IMG/VR virus record: IMGVR_UViG_3300034524_000048
Coordinates: 1-46,687 of that record
Reading direction: 5' to 3' (one strand)
DNA length: 46,687 nucleotides
DNA from: a virus
Shown: piece by piece, positions 1 to 5,459 of the stretch
How the letters are laid out: each line of letters starts with the position of its first letter
Position numbering within the stretch: position 1 is the first letter of the stretch
Notes under the pieces: model-generated
The model's input: only the letters and a program-made list of their open reading frames with translations
Told to the model about the DNA's origin: nothing
Databases searched by the model: none
Position numbers and translations under genes: made by a program

Positions 1-42
1 AAATTTAATAATGGAATTGAAAATAGATTTGAGTGGTCATGA
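1..42 (+). CDS. Serine recombinase 3' end (partial, second copy)
   Basis: The first 42 bases encode the final 13 residues of a large serine recombinase and its TGA stop, in the same frame and identical in DNA to the complete gene ending at 44287. The rest lies outside the window. It is either the end of the recombinase of a second, tandem prophage or the same gene read twice through a circular genome. Confidence 0.8.
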   Translation, partial: KFNNGIENRFEWS

Positions 43-103
43 GAATGGCCATTTTTCTTGCGTTTATAATCATGCTTACTTAGTACATCTGACAGCCATA
101 GGT
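1..103. repeat. Left attachment-site copy (attP-like junction)
   Basis: This stretch is identical to 44246-44348. It holds the last 13 codons of the serine recombinase plus stop (1-42), a short spacer, and the conserved end of a miaB fragment. Left of the miaB fragment one expects the rest of host miaB at a normal attL. Instead there is recombinase sequence, which is the arrangement of a free attP or of two tandem prophages. The crossover is probably within 86-103, the part shared by phage and host miaB versions. Confidence 0.85.
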
Positions 104-241
104 TTTTGTAAGCACCTTTTTTTGGCGTCCATTTTCTCTATAAAATTTGTCGTTAATTTCTCTTATTTCATTTATGGCTTTATCATTTTCTTCCCATATA
201 TTTTTCATATCTGTAACTTGTATTGACTCTATTCTTGACAT
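80..241 (-). CDS. miaB: Phage-carried replacement 5' end of miaB (53 codons)
   Basis: The 53-residue product ends in KTYGCQM-Y, the conserved N-terminal motif of MiaB, the radical-SAM enzyme that methylthiolates adenosine 37 of tRNA; the Cys is the first cluster ligand. It has the same length as the host fragment at 44325-44486. The first 46 codons are diverged and AT-richer, while the last 18 bases before the Tyr codon are identical. A good RBS (GGAGGG, 246-251) and an extended -10 promoter precede it. On integration this piece would join the distal part of host miaB in frame. Here it ends at once in a TAA because it faces the recombinase end. Confidence 0.82.
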   Translation of the reverse strand: MSRIESIQVTDMKNIWEENDKAINEIREINDKFYRENGRQKKVLTKTYGCQMY

Positions 242-270
242 AGTACCCTCCGTTATTCTGATGCCAATTT

Positions 271-279
271 ATTATAGCA
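271..279 (-). promoter_or_regulatory. Extended -10 promoter for the phage miaB 5' end
   Basis: On the minus strand the sequence reads TGCTATAAT about 30 bases upstream of the miaB-fragment start codon. The extended TGn motif compensates for the lack of a clear -35 box. It suggests that the phage supplies transcription of miaB after integration. Confidence 0.6.
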
Positions 280-306
280 TATTTAAAAGTTTTCTTTAGA
301 AATGTA

Positions 307-335
307 TTGACATTTTATAATACATGTATTATAAT
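307..335 (+). promoter_or_regulatory. Consensus promoter with embedded 20-bp palindrome
   Basis: TTGACA (307-312) and TATAAT (330-335) are separated by exactly 17 bp. A perfect 20-bp palindrome centred on TACATGTA (315-334) fills the spacer and overlaps the -10 box, which is a classic repressor position. It drives the small rightward genes 360-900. Confidence 0.85.
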
Positions 336-359
336 TATATCATAGAAAGGAGGTGAACA

Positions 360-488
360 GTGGACGTTGATAAGGTTTTAGACACAATAAAAGACTTGCT
401 ACAGATTATAGTATTACTTTTGACAGCCCGACAGCTACTCAAAAAAGATAAAACTAAAAAATCAAATCGCAAGTCTCGGAGGCGGTAA
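360..488 (+). CDS. 42-residue hydrophobic/basic peptide, candidate type I toxin
   Basis: A GTG start follows a near-perfect RBS (AAAGGAGGTGA) and a consensus promoter. The peptide has one hydrophobic helix (about residues 10-24, rich in Leu/Ile/Val) and then a strongly basic tail with many Lys/Arg. This layout is known from small membrane toxins and holin-like toxins of Firmicutes type I systems. The stop codon lies in the loop of a hairpin (478-496), and an antisense promoter points into the 3' end. I do not recognise a named family, so the toxin call is inference from architecture. A small phage membrane peptide of other function is the alternative. Confidence 0.6.
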   Translation: MDVDKVLDTIKDLLQIIVLLLTARQLLKKDKTKKSNRKSRRR

Positions 489-513
489 ACGCCTCCCCCT
501 CTTTCGAGGGGTC
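445..513 (-). ncRNA. Candidate antisense RNA to the 42-residue peptide mRNA
   Basis: A minus-strand promoter (TGGACA at 548-543, 17 bp, TATTAT at 525-520) would start an RNA near 513. The RNA would contain two GC-rich hairpins (511-496 and 496-478) and then run into a T-rich stretch, all antisense to the 3' end of the peptide mRNA. The 3' end is approximate; no strong intrinsic terminator is visible. The overlap geometry matches TxpA/RatA-like type I systems. Confidence 0.42.
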
Positions 514-519
514 ACTTAT

Positions 520-548
520 ATAATATCATGTCTGGTAATGATTGTCCA
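520..548 (-). promoter_or_regulatory. Antisense promoter facing the 42-residue peptide gene
   Basis: TGGACA and TATTAT on the minus strand are separated by 17 bp. Each box is one mismatch from consensus. It lies in the first codons of the plus-strand gene 528-716 and transcribes towards 360-488. Confidence 0.45.
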
Positions 549-716
549 CTAAGCGTCATGAGATATTCGGTTTCAATTATCATTGTTGCCCTTGTTGTAT
601 TAAACATTCTTGATGGTGATTTTTCAAATCCATCCACGCTTGATTATATCAAGTTTGCTCTGATGGCCATCGTCTTGATACTATCCATTAAAAAAGGCGG
701 TGATGTCGATGACTGA
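528..716 (+). CDS. 62-residue two-helix membrane peptide
   Basis: The product has two predicted membrane segments (about residues 13-29 and 41-54) joined by a short acidic loop, and a charged C-terminus ending KKGGDVDD. The RBS is weak: GAGGGG lies about 15 bases before the ATG. Expression may therefore depend on the upstream gene or on RNA folding. It ends overlapping the start of the 63-residue gene, suggesting one transcript from the promoter at 307-335. I do not recognise the family; holin-like or toxin-associated roles are possible but unproven. Confidence 0.55.
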   Translation: MSGNDCPLSVMRYSVSIIIVALVVLNILDGDFSNPSTLDYIKFALMAIVLILSIKKGGDVDD

Positions 717-900
717 CAAAAAATATAATCAACAAAAGTACAACAAGCAATGGGCCAATAATAACAAAGAGCACGCAAATTACTTGCGTGCTCGATCTGC
801 GGCTCGAAGTTTCATTAGAAAAAAAGCTACCAAAGATGATCTTGAAGAACTTCGCGAGATGATCGAATTAAGGCTTAGTGAAATCAATGAGCAGGCTTGA
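709..900 (+). CDS. 63-residue basic alpha-helical protein, unknown function
   Basis: Start ATG 709 is chosen because AAGGCGG lies at a suitable distance; ATG 703 and GTG 700 are also in frame. The N-terminal half is polar and rich in Asn/Lys/Gln, followed by an Arg-rich helix and a C-terminal amphipathic helix with Glu/Leu. It overlaps the preceding gene by 8 bp and is followed directly by a terminator, so it closes the left-end operon. A nucleic-acid-binding or autoregulatory role at the 315-334 palindrome is conceivable, but no domain is recognised. Confidence 0.6.
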   Translation: MTDKKYNQQKYNKQWANNNKEHANYLRARSAARSFIRKKATKDDLEELREMIELRLSEINEQA

Positions 901-915
901 ACCTGCTTGCTTTTC
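890..915 (+). terminator. Intrinsic terminator of the left-end operon
   Basis: A 6-bp stem (AGCAGG 890-895 with CCTGCT 902-907) is followed by a T-rich run. It overlaps the stop codon of the 63-residue gene. The stretch 916-1042 after it shows no gene. Confidence 0.6.
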
Positions 916-1042
916 ATTTCTGCTGTTCTTCTCGTTTTAATTCTTTAAGGATAAATGTTGCGATACTTTTTAGTCAAGATATTTGTCATCAATCAAGTTA
1001 TAAGAAACTGCGTCATTATATAGCCCGATATCAATCCGTATT

Positions 1043-1990
1043 TTAGCGGTTTACTCCTATATAAACATTGTTTGTTTCAGGGTTTGTTGACGGGTAAATA
1101 TCAAATCCATTCCAATATTTCATTAATACATTACCTATCTCAATTACATCATCACTGCTTTTCCAATTGGGATACTTACAAAAAAGTAAATCCAAAGAAT
1201 TTTTTAACTCCACCCAACTACTATAAAAATATGTTTCCCTTATTAATTTATCTGCAATATCACAATCAATAGTTTGATTTTTTCTAAGACCTTCAGTATA
1301 TCCTATGGTTGAAGCTGCAATTCTAAATAAAATCGAAGTCTCTCGTCGTACTAATAAGAAAAAATTTGACAAGTCATTATCTTCCATATAAATTTCTTTT
1401 GCTTTTTTGATCTCGTTATAGCTTGAATCAATTAATCGAAGTAAATACTCAATGTGAAAATCGCCTCCAAACATATGAATTTTGTTATCTATTATGTACA
1501 AACTATTTAACGATAGCATTACTGCAATATACTCTGACCAAATCGCCCCCGACATTTGTATTAACAATTCATCTAATTGGCTAATTTCAGTCGTCCTGCT
1601 TCCGTTGATTTTATTCATCACGAACCTTTGATACTCGTCGTGAACATGGCATAATTCATGATGAATTGTATGATAAGCATCTAGATAAAAATCCTCAGAA
1701 AGTAATTTATCAATTACATATTCACTCAAAATGATAGTTTGTATAATTTTATCACCTTCAATTTTATGAATAACTATTGCAATCGCACCCTCACTATGTC
1801 CACTTGGAGACTTTAAATATTCGACTTGAATCTTCTTAACCTCGTTACTAAAATCATCCGATATTATCACTCTCTCTAACGAATCTAATAACAGAGTTTC
1901 TGGATTTTTTTTTATTTCATTTTCAAAAAAATTTTTGATCGGTTCACTATCTTTGAAATATTTCTCACTTTTTATCACTATATTTACCAT
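1043..1990 (-). CDS. HExxH metallopeptidase-like protein (accessory cargo)
   Basis: The 315-residue protein contains HHELCH (His111-Glu112-x-x-His115), the zinc-binding and catalytic motif of metallopeptidases. A WSEYIA segment with Glu153 could give the third ligand in gluzincin style. No signal peptide or membrane segment is seen, so it should act in the cytoplasm. ATG 1990 is preferred over one 45 bases upstream because AAAAGGTGAA sits 7 bases before it. The gene stands alone, is AT-richer than its neighbours and lies in the accessory zone between lysis genes and the attachment site. It is therefore probably a lysogenic-conversion or defence gene. Substrate unknown. Confidence 0.72.
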   Translation of the reverse strand: MVNIVIKSEKYFKDSEPIKNFFENEIKKNPETLLLDSLERVIISDDFSNEVKKIQVEYLKSPSGHSEGAIAIVIHKIEGDKIIQTIILSEYVIDKLLSEDFYLDAYHTIHHELCHVHDEYQRFVMNKINGSRTTEISQLDELLIQMSGAIWSEYIAVMLSLNSLYIIDNKIHMFGGDFHIEYLLRLIDSSYNEIKKAKEIYMEDNDLSNFFLLVRRETSILFRIAASTIGYTEGLRKNQTIDCDIADKLIRETYFYSSWVELKNSLDLLFCKYPNWKSSDDVIEIGNVLMKYWNGFDIYPSTNPETNNVYIGVNR

Positions 1991-2167
1991 CGTATATTCA
2001 CCTTTTCTTATTTTTTGTTTTGATTTTGAGGTCACTCACGATAAATAGCGGTCCTGTACGGATTGAAAATGCTTGGTGCCGCGAGAACTAATGTGAAAAA
2101 TTGACTTTTTATGTCCGTGTGTAGTATATAATGAGCGCATGCGGCGTAGACATTTTGTCGACATATA

Positions 2168-2192
2168 AAGCAAAAGCGCTCATATTGAGCGC
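2168..2192 (-). terminator. Intrinsic terminator after the accessory operon
   Basis: On the minus strand GCGCTCA-ATA-TGAGCGC (2192-2176) is followed by TTTTGCTTT. It ends the operon that runs from 4744. The rest of 2036-2248 contains no gene; a plus-strand TTGACT...TATAAT pair at 2101-2131 has no downstream gene. Confidence 0.75.
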
Positions 2193-2248
2193 CAGCCATA
2201 CGTTATTCTCCAAGACTAAATACAGTTTATTACAGATGGATTATTTTG

Positions 2249-2911
2249 TCAATTATTTTCATCTTTGGACTTTAAGTAAGTTCCAAAGTATTTTATTTCG
2301 GCGTCCCGTCTCGCCTTTACGGCATCATCAAATCCAGAAAACGTGCCTAGATGCACGTGAGAGCCTTTAAATCTTATTGACGCTTGCCATTTATTCATTT
2401 TTGAATGCCACGTCACTCCTGTGACACCTGATGTATTATTTTTTTGTACAGTTTCTTTTTGATTTGATAGGCTTTTTATCCTACCCAAATTTGTGCCATC
2501 TACTAGATTGTTATCGCGAATTGTCCTTGACCGCTCTAATGCAGTTTCACGATGCAAGCATCCGCAACTTTTGGTCTCGCCCATTGTAAGATCATCAAGT
2601 CTTACAAGCGTGGTGTTTCCGCAATCACATTTGCATAGCCACACACTTGTGCCATGCTTTTTTCTACCGGTGTTCTCAACTGCAACTAGCCTGCCGAAAC
2701 GCTTACCCTTAATGTCGTTTTTACGTGTCTCTCTCCTAAGACATCCGCAACTTTTGACATTTCCGGTTGTCAACCTTTCTGTCCGCACGAGCAGCTCATT
2801 GCCGCAATCGCACTTGCAAAGCCATAAATATGACGATCCTTGTTTTTGATCCGTCCGCTTTATGACAGTAAGCCTCCCAAAGCGCTTGCCCTCATATTTT
2901 TTTATATTCAT
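2249..2911 (-). CDS. AP2-domain protein with two zinc-ribbon repeats
   Basis: The 220-residue protein has two copies of a module starting GKRFGRLTV/LVA, with WLCKCDCGN and SCGC cysteine pairs (about residues 5-58 and 59-112), which look like duplicated zinc ribbons. A C-terminal AP2-type DNA-binding domain follows (about 163-212, SGVTGVTWHSKMNKW...). Phage proteins with AP2 domains are often HNH homing endonucleases, but no HNH motif is visible here. It may be a DNA-binding regulator or a nuclease remnant. The start overlaps the previous stop (ATGA), indicating coupled translation. Confidence 0.82.
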   Translation of the reverse strand: MNIKKYEGKRFGRLTVIKRTDQKQGSSYLWLCKCDCGNELLVRTERLTTGNVKSCGCLRRETRKNDIKGKRFGRLVAVENTGRKKHGTSVWLCKCDCGNTTLVRLDDLTMGETKSCGCLHRETALERSRTIRDNNLVDGTNLGRIKSLSNQKETVQKNNTSGVTGVTWHSKMNKWQASIRFKGSHVHLGTFSGFDDAVKARRDAEIKYFGTYLKSKDENN

Positions 2912-3300
2912 AGTCCAAGCGATTCGACGATCGCTATTTTTTCCGCAGCCGTCCATTTCTCGGCTTTTTTTGACAACGCCTTTCGGTCCGCCTCTGTCCC
3001 GGATGCACAGTCAAGTATGGACATGTGCATGAATTTTAGGACCGTGATCGCCGGCGTGTCATATTCAGATCCAGATACAATAGCACTGCCTGCCAGGACC
3101 TCACTCAAAATTTCAATTTCCGCCTCTGTTAAATCGGGGGCAGGCGTCATGCGCATGATGACGTCGTACCGACCTACTATATCTCCAAGGCGCGGGGAAA
3201 ATCCTCCGCCACGCCCTTGTTTTTTCCCCGCCCCCTCTGAATCCACTGCGTCTGCTATTTTTTGTAGAGGTGGATTCATCCAAATTGTTTTTCTTCCCAT
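2908..3300 (-). CDS. 130-residue phage protein, unknown function
   Basis: The second ATG (3300) is chosen because AAGGAG lies 5 bases before it. The first third is basic and Gly-rich (KKQGRGGGF), and the rest is helical with repeated Ala/Glu segments. No membrane helix, signal or metal motif is seen. It is the fourth gene of the accessory operon and is coupled to the AP2 gene by a 4-bp overlap. I do not recognise the family. Confidence 0.65.
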   Translation of the reverse strand: MGRKTIWMNPPLQKIADAVDSEGAGKKQGRGGGFSPRLGDIVGRYDVIMRMTPAPDLTEAEIEILSEVLAGSAIVSGSEYDTPAITVLKFMHMSILDCASGTEADRKALSKKAEKWTAAEKIAIVESLGL

Positions 3301-3309
3301 CATTTCTCC

Positions 3310-3600
3310 TTATTGTTCTTCTGAAAAATCCTGAAAATCAGACTTGATCTCCATGGAATCCATATAATTTCCGTCGTCATCATAAGTAACTTTTTCGATC
3401 GATTTACATGCGTGGAGATAATACTCTCCCATGTAATTAACTCCGGTATTAATCTTGTTATAGGCTATCATCGCCTCATCGAGATTGTCAAACGATTCTA
3501 CCTTGTCCGGAGTAGCATTTGTTGAATCCTTAAGTTTTTCAAATGGATTTTTACCGTTCCAAGTTTCAATTTCAAAATACGAAACTTCAAAATTTATCAT
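3310..3600 (-). CDS. 96-residue acidic phage protein, unknown function
   Basis: The product is acidic (many Asp/Glu, especially the last 30 residues) and rich in Tyr and Asn. A strong RBS (AAAGGAGA) precedes ATG 3600. It lies in the accessory operon behind a leader hairpin (3615-3635) that resembles one in front of the 4318 gene. Small acidic proteins at this position in phages are sometimes DNA mimics or inhibitors of host defence, but nothing in the sequence proves this. Confidence 0.62.
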   Translation of the reverse strand: MINFEVSYFEIETWNGKNPFEKLKDSTNATPDKVESFDNLDEAMIAYNKINTGVNYMGEYYLHACKSIEKVTYDDDGNYMDSMEIKSDFQDFSEEQ

Positions 3601-3614
3601 AATGATTCTCCTTT

Positions 3615-3640
3615 CGCGGTTTAAGGATGACCGCGAACCA
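3615..3640 (-). repeat. Leader hairpin, copy 1
   Basis: CGCGGT (3615-3620) pairs with ACCGCG (3630-3635). The sequence GCGGTTT...ACCGC is shared with 4347-4365. Each copy sits just upstream of a gene start in the accessory operon. A perfect 13-bp tandem duplication (ATGGGCAATATTA, 3651-3663 and 3664-3676) lies nearby, at the stop of the upstream gene. Confidence 0.5.
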
Positions 3641-3673
3641 ATTAATTTTTATGGGCAATATTAATGGGCAATA

Positions 3674-4318
3674 TTAAATAATTTTAGTTTTTTTAGTCAT
3701 CCCGTTAGTCATGACTAAAAGAGCGATCAACTCATTTTTAAATATCATCCGGTGATAATTGAGTTGGTCTGCGTCCTCATCATCATCATCTGGCTCAATT
3801 GGATACTCTAACTCATCAATCCAATTTTCGACATCATAACGAGTCCTTGCGGTACCCCCATCAATGCTAGGGCACTTGTGGTAGTGACCTGTATCCCCAT
3901 CGCGCATTGTTGGGATTCCGATAAAATATTCTTTGTGTTGATTCCAGTATCTGATACCATCTATACCGTTCAACATTTCATAACCCTTGATATTCAGAAA
4001 TATAGTTTGCTCGTCAAACTCAATCTCTGAATAATCTGTTACTTTTATTCTGCTAACTTCTTTTCCCGGCTGTTCATCTGTAAAGATGAACGTTTCTCCT
4101 GAATCTTCATCCAAAATCATAACAATCGGATTGTGATGCTCAAACCCCTCCCACCTTGCTATAATTTTTAAATTCCCTGTCATTAGTATGTCGCGCGTCT
4201 CAAAATCAATCAGCGCTAGTTGTCTTCCGGTGACATCCTCCATCCATTTTAGTGGCTTTTCGCGGATATTACCGTCTTTGGTCAAAAACTCTAAGTCGTA
4301 TCTATAAGGCCTAAGCAT
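3674..4318 (-). CDS. 214-residue acidic phage protein, unknown function
   Basis: The protein is soluble and acidic, with a run of eight acidic residues (DDDDEDAD) near residues 177-184 and a hydrophobic C-terminal helix. The first 110 residues look beta-rich. AAGAGGA precedes ATG 4318. It is the second gene of the accessory operon. No recognised domain or catalytic motif. The 13-bp tandem duplication at its 3' end includes the stop codon. Confidence 0.65.
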   Translation of the reverse strand: MLRPYRYDLEFLTKDGNIREKPLKWMEDVTGRQLALIDFETRDILMTGNLKIIARWEGFEHHNPIVMILDEDSGETFIFTDEQPGKEVSRIKVTDYSEIEFDEQTIFLNIKGYEMLNGIDGIRYWNQHKEYFIGIPTMRDGDTGHYHKCPSIDGGTARTRYDVENWIDELEYPIEPDDDDEDADQLNYHRMIFKNELIALLVMTNGMTKKTKII

Positions 4319-4346
4319 ATTTTTTCCTCTTTTCTAATCATATTTC

Positions 4347-4370
4347 GCGGTTTGAGGTTTACCGCAAACC
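4347..4370 (-). repeat. Leader hairpin, copy 2
   Basis: GCGGT (4347-4351) pairs with ACCGC (4361-4365), and GGTTT/AAACC extend the symmetry. It resembles the hairpin at 3615-3640 and also lies directly in front of a gene of the same operon (start 4318). Confidence 0.45.
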
Positions 4371-4411
4371 CGATGTTGGATAGCCCGCCTATGCGGCGGG
4401 CTTGCTGTCAT

Positions 4412-4633
4412 CTATTTTACATTTACGATATTTCCCATTCCGTCTTCCCATCCGTTGACATCTGCGCCATTGTCGAGCGCGTTTGCCATGTCTTCCATAT
4501 CCTCTACTGTATCCGGCGTGATTGTTGCAATCACTTCGCCGTCTTTGACTACTTCAAATTCGTGGAGATCGTAATCAAATTCGATCTCATTTACAGTGTA
4601 GTTTTCTCTTTCCCAAGTTCTTAACTCTGTCAT
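4412..4633 (-). CDS. 73-residue acidic protein, unknown function
   Basis: Start ATG 4633 has the RBS GGAGGATAAT; an in-frame ATG 42 bases upstream lacks one. The protein is strongly acidic, with a beta-rich first half (YTVNEIEFDYDLHEFEVV) and a helical second half ending GWEDGMGN. It is the first gene after the 4744-4716 promoter. Compact acidic folds encoded first in a separately transcribed phage operon are reminiscent of anti-defence proteins. That is an inference from context only. Confidence 0.68.
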   Translation of the reverse strand: MTELRTWERENYTVNEIEFDYDLHEFEVVKDGEVIATITPDTVEDMEDMANALDNGADVNGWEDGMGNIVNVK

Positions 4634-4715
4634 ATTATCCTCCTTGTCGCTGCGCTCTCTGGCCAGCGTCCTCAAAAGTTATTTGGTAATGTTTGATTAC
4701 CTTTACCTTGATTTA

Positions 4716-4744
4716 ATTATATATTAAGTATGTACTTTAGTCAA
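4716..4744 (-). promoter_or_regulatory. Promoter of the accessory operon
   Basis: TTGACT (4744-4739) and TATAAT (4721-4716) lie on the minus strand with a 17-bp spacer. It is placed directly behind the late-operon terminator, so the five accessory genes can be expressed in the lysogen independently of late transcription. Confidence 0.82.
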
Positions 4745-4787
4745 TACTTTTTTGAAACTTTTTTTAACTTTTTTAGTTTTTTTTGCA

Positions 4788-4820
4788 AATAAAAAAAGCC
4801 CACCCTAAGGCGAGCTTTTT
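4788..4820 (-). terminator. Late-operon terminator
   Basis: On the minus strand a 10-bp stem (4818-4809 with 4804-4795, two G-T wobbles) with loop TTAG is followed by seven T residues. It lies just after the holin gene and ends the late operon. Confidence 0.82.
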
Positions 4821-4830
4821 GATCATTATA

Positions 4831-5145
4831 TTATATCTGTTTAAATCTCGTATAAAGAGCGGACAATTTATCCCACCCGTACATGGCCACAAAGGCCACG
4901 AAGATTCCCGCGATCACCGCTCCAATGATCATGTACCAATAGAGTGCAATCGCGGCATATGATGCATATGCCATCAATGTGACTACAGTCAACGTGATGG
5001 ATAGCACAAAGACTTGCGCATCTGTTGGGATTTTAGACAATCCAGGCAATCCTTTTGTAACCTCTGTGATGACCGACACCACAAAGGCCAGCGCGCCGAT
5101 CACCGAAATGGCAATCGGCAGATATGTTGCTATTAATGTACTCAT
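4831..5145 (-). CDS. Holin-like protein
   Basis: The 104-residue protein has three membrane segments (about residues 5-27, 44-62 and 68-90) and a short charged C-terminus, the usual form of a class I holin. It should form the membrane lesions that time lysis and release the endolysin. It is the last gene of the late operon, beside a second small membrane protein and the M23 endolysin. AGGAGG precedes the ATG. Confidence 0.75.
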   Translation of the reverse strand: MSTLIATYLPIAISVIGALAFVVSVITEVTKGLPGLSKIPTDAQVFVLSITLTVVTLMAYASYAAIALYWYMIIGAVIAGIFVAFVAMYGWDKLSALYTRFKQI

Positions 5146-5153
5146 AAGTCCTC

Positions 5154-5459
5154 CTATAGATCACGCTTTTGCGTGCTTTTATTTTTGTTGATGTTTTCGA
5201 CGCCCGATTTGATAAAGTAACCCGCAGATGCGGCAACGGTCTCTACCATGACGTACCTTGATAGCGTTTCCAGTGTTGCTGTTTTATCAAGATACGCGAG
5301 ATAATAAGATGCCGCACCCATTAATGTACCTGTAGCTACCATCCAAATTACAAGGATATGACTCACTGTGAGACGGTCCTCTTTATGCAGCCACCGGATT
5401 ACACCTCCCCAAAAGGCACAGGTAACTACACCTGCGGCGATTAATACGTATTTAATCAT
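5154..5459 (-). CDS. Lysis-cassette membrane protein (possible second holin or antiholin)
   Basis: The 101-residue protein has hydrophobic segments at about 4-22, 34-55 and 68-82 and a basic, Asn/Lys-rich tail. It overlaps the endolysin gene by 8 bp and precedes the holin by 8 bp, so it is coupled to the lysis functions. Two membrane proteins in tandem often act as holin and antiholin; which is which cannot be told from sequence. Confidence 0.65.
   Translation of the reverse strand: MIKYVLIAAGVVTCAFWGGVIRWLHKEDRLTVSHILVIWMVATGTLMGAASYYLAYLDKTATLETLSRYVMVETVAASAGYFIKSGVENINKNKSTQKRDL

Noticed and set aside
11-226. Short plus-strand reading frame across the left attachment site
   Set aside because: It has no RBS and runs antisense through the miaB fragment. 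The same start sequence recurs in the right repeat, inside the recombinase gene.
1025-2067. Inverted 9-bp repeats (ACGGATTGA) flanking the metallopeptidase gene as ends of an insertion element
   Set aside because: The match is short and imperfect beyond 9 bp, and there is no transposase or target duplication.
2101-2131. Plus-strand TTGACT...TATAAT pair as a promoter for a gene or RNA
   Set aside because: Spacing is 18-20 bp and no RBS, gene or plus-strand terminator with a T-run follows. It points into the 3' end of the AP2 gene.
5154-5180. CACGC-TTTT-GCGTG hairpin as a terminator
   Set aside because: The stem is only 5 bp and lies in the coding end of a lysis gene. Its T-run is on the plus strand, where no transcript is expected.
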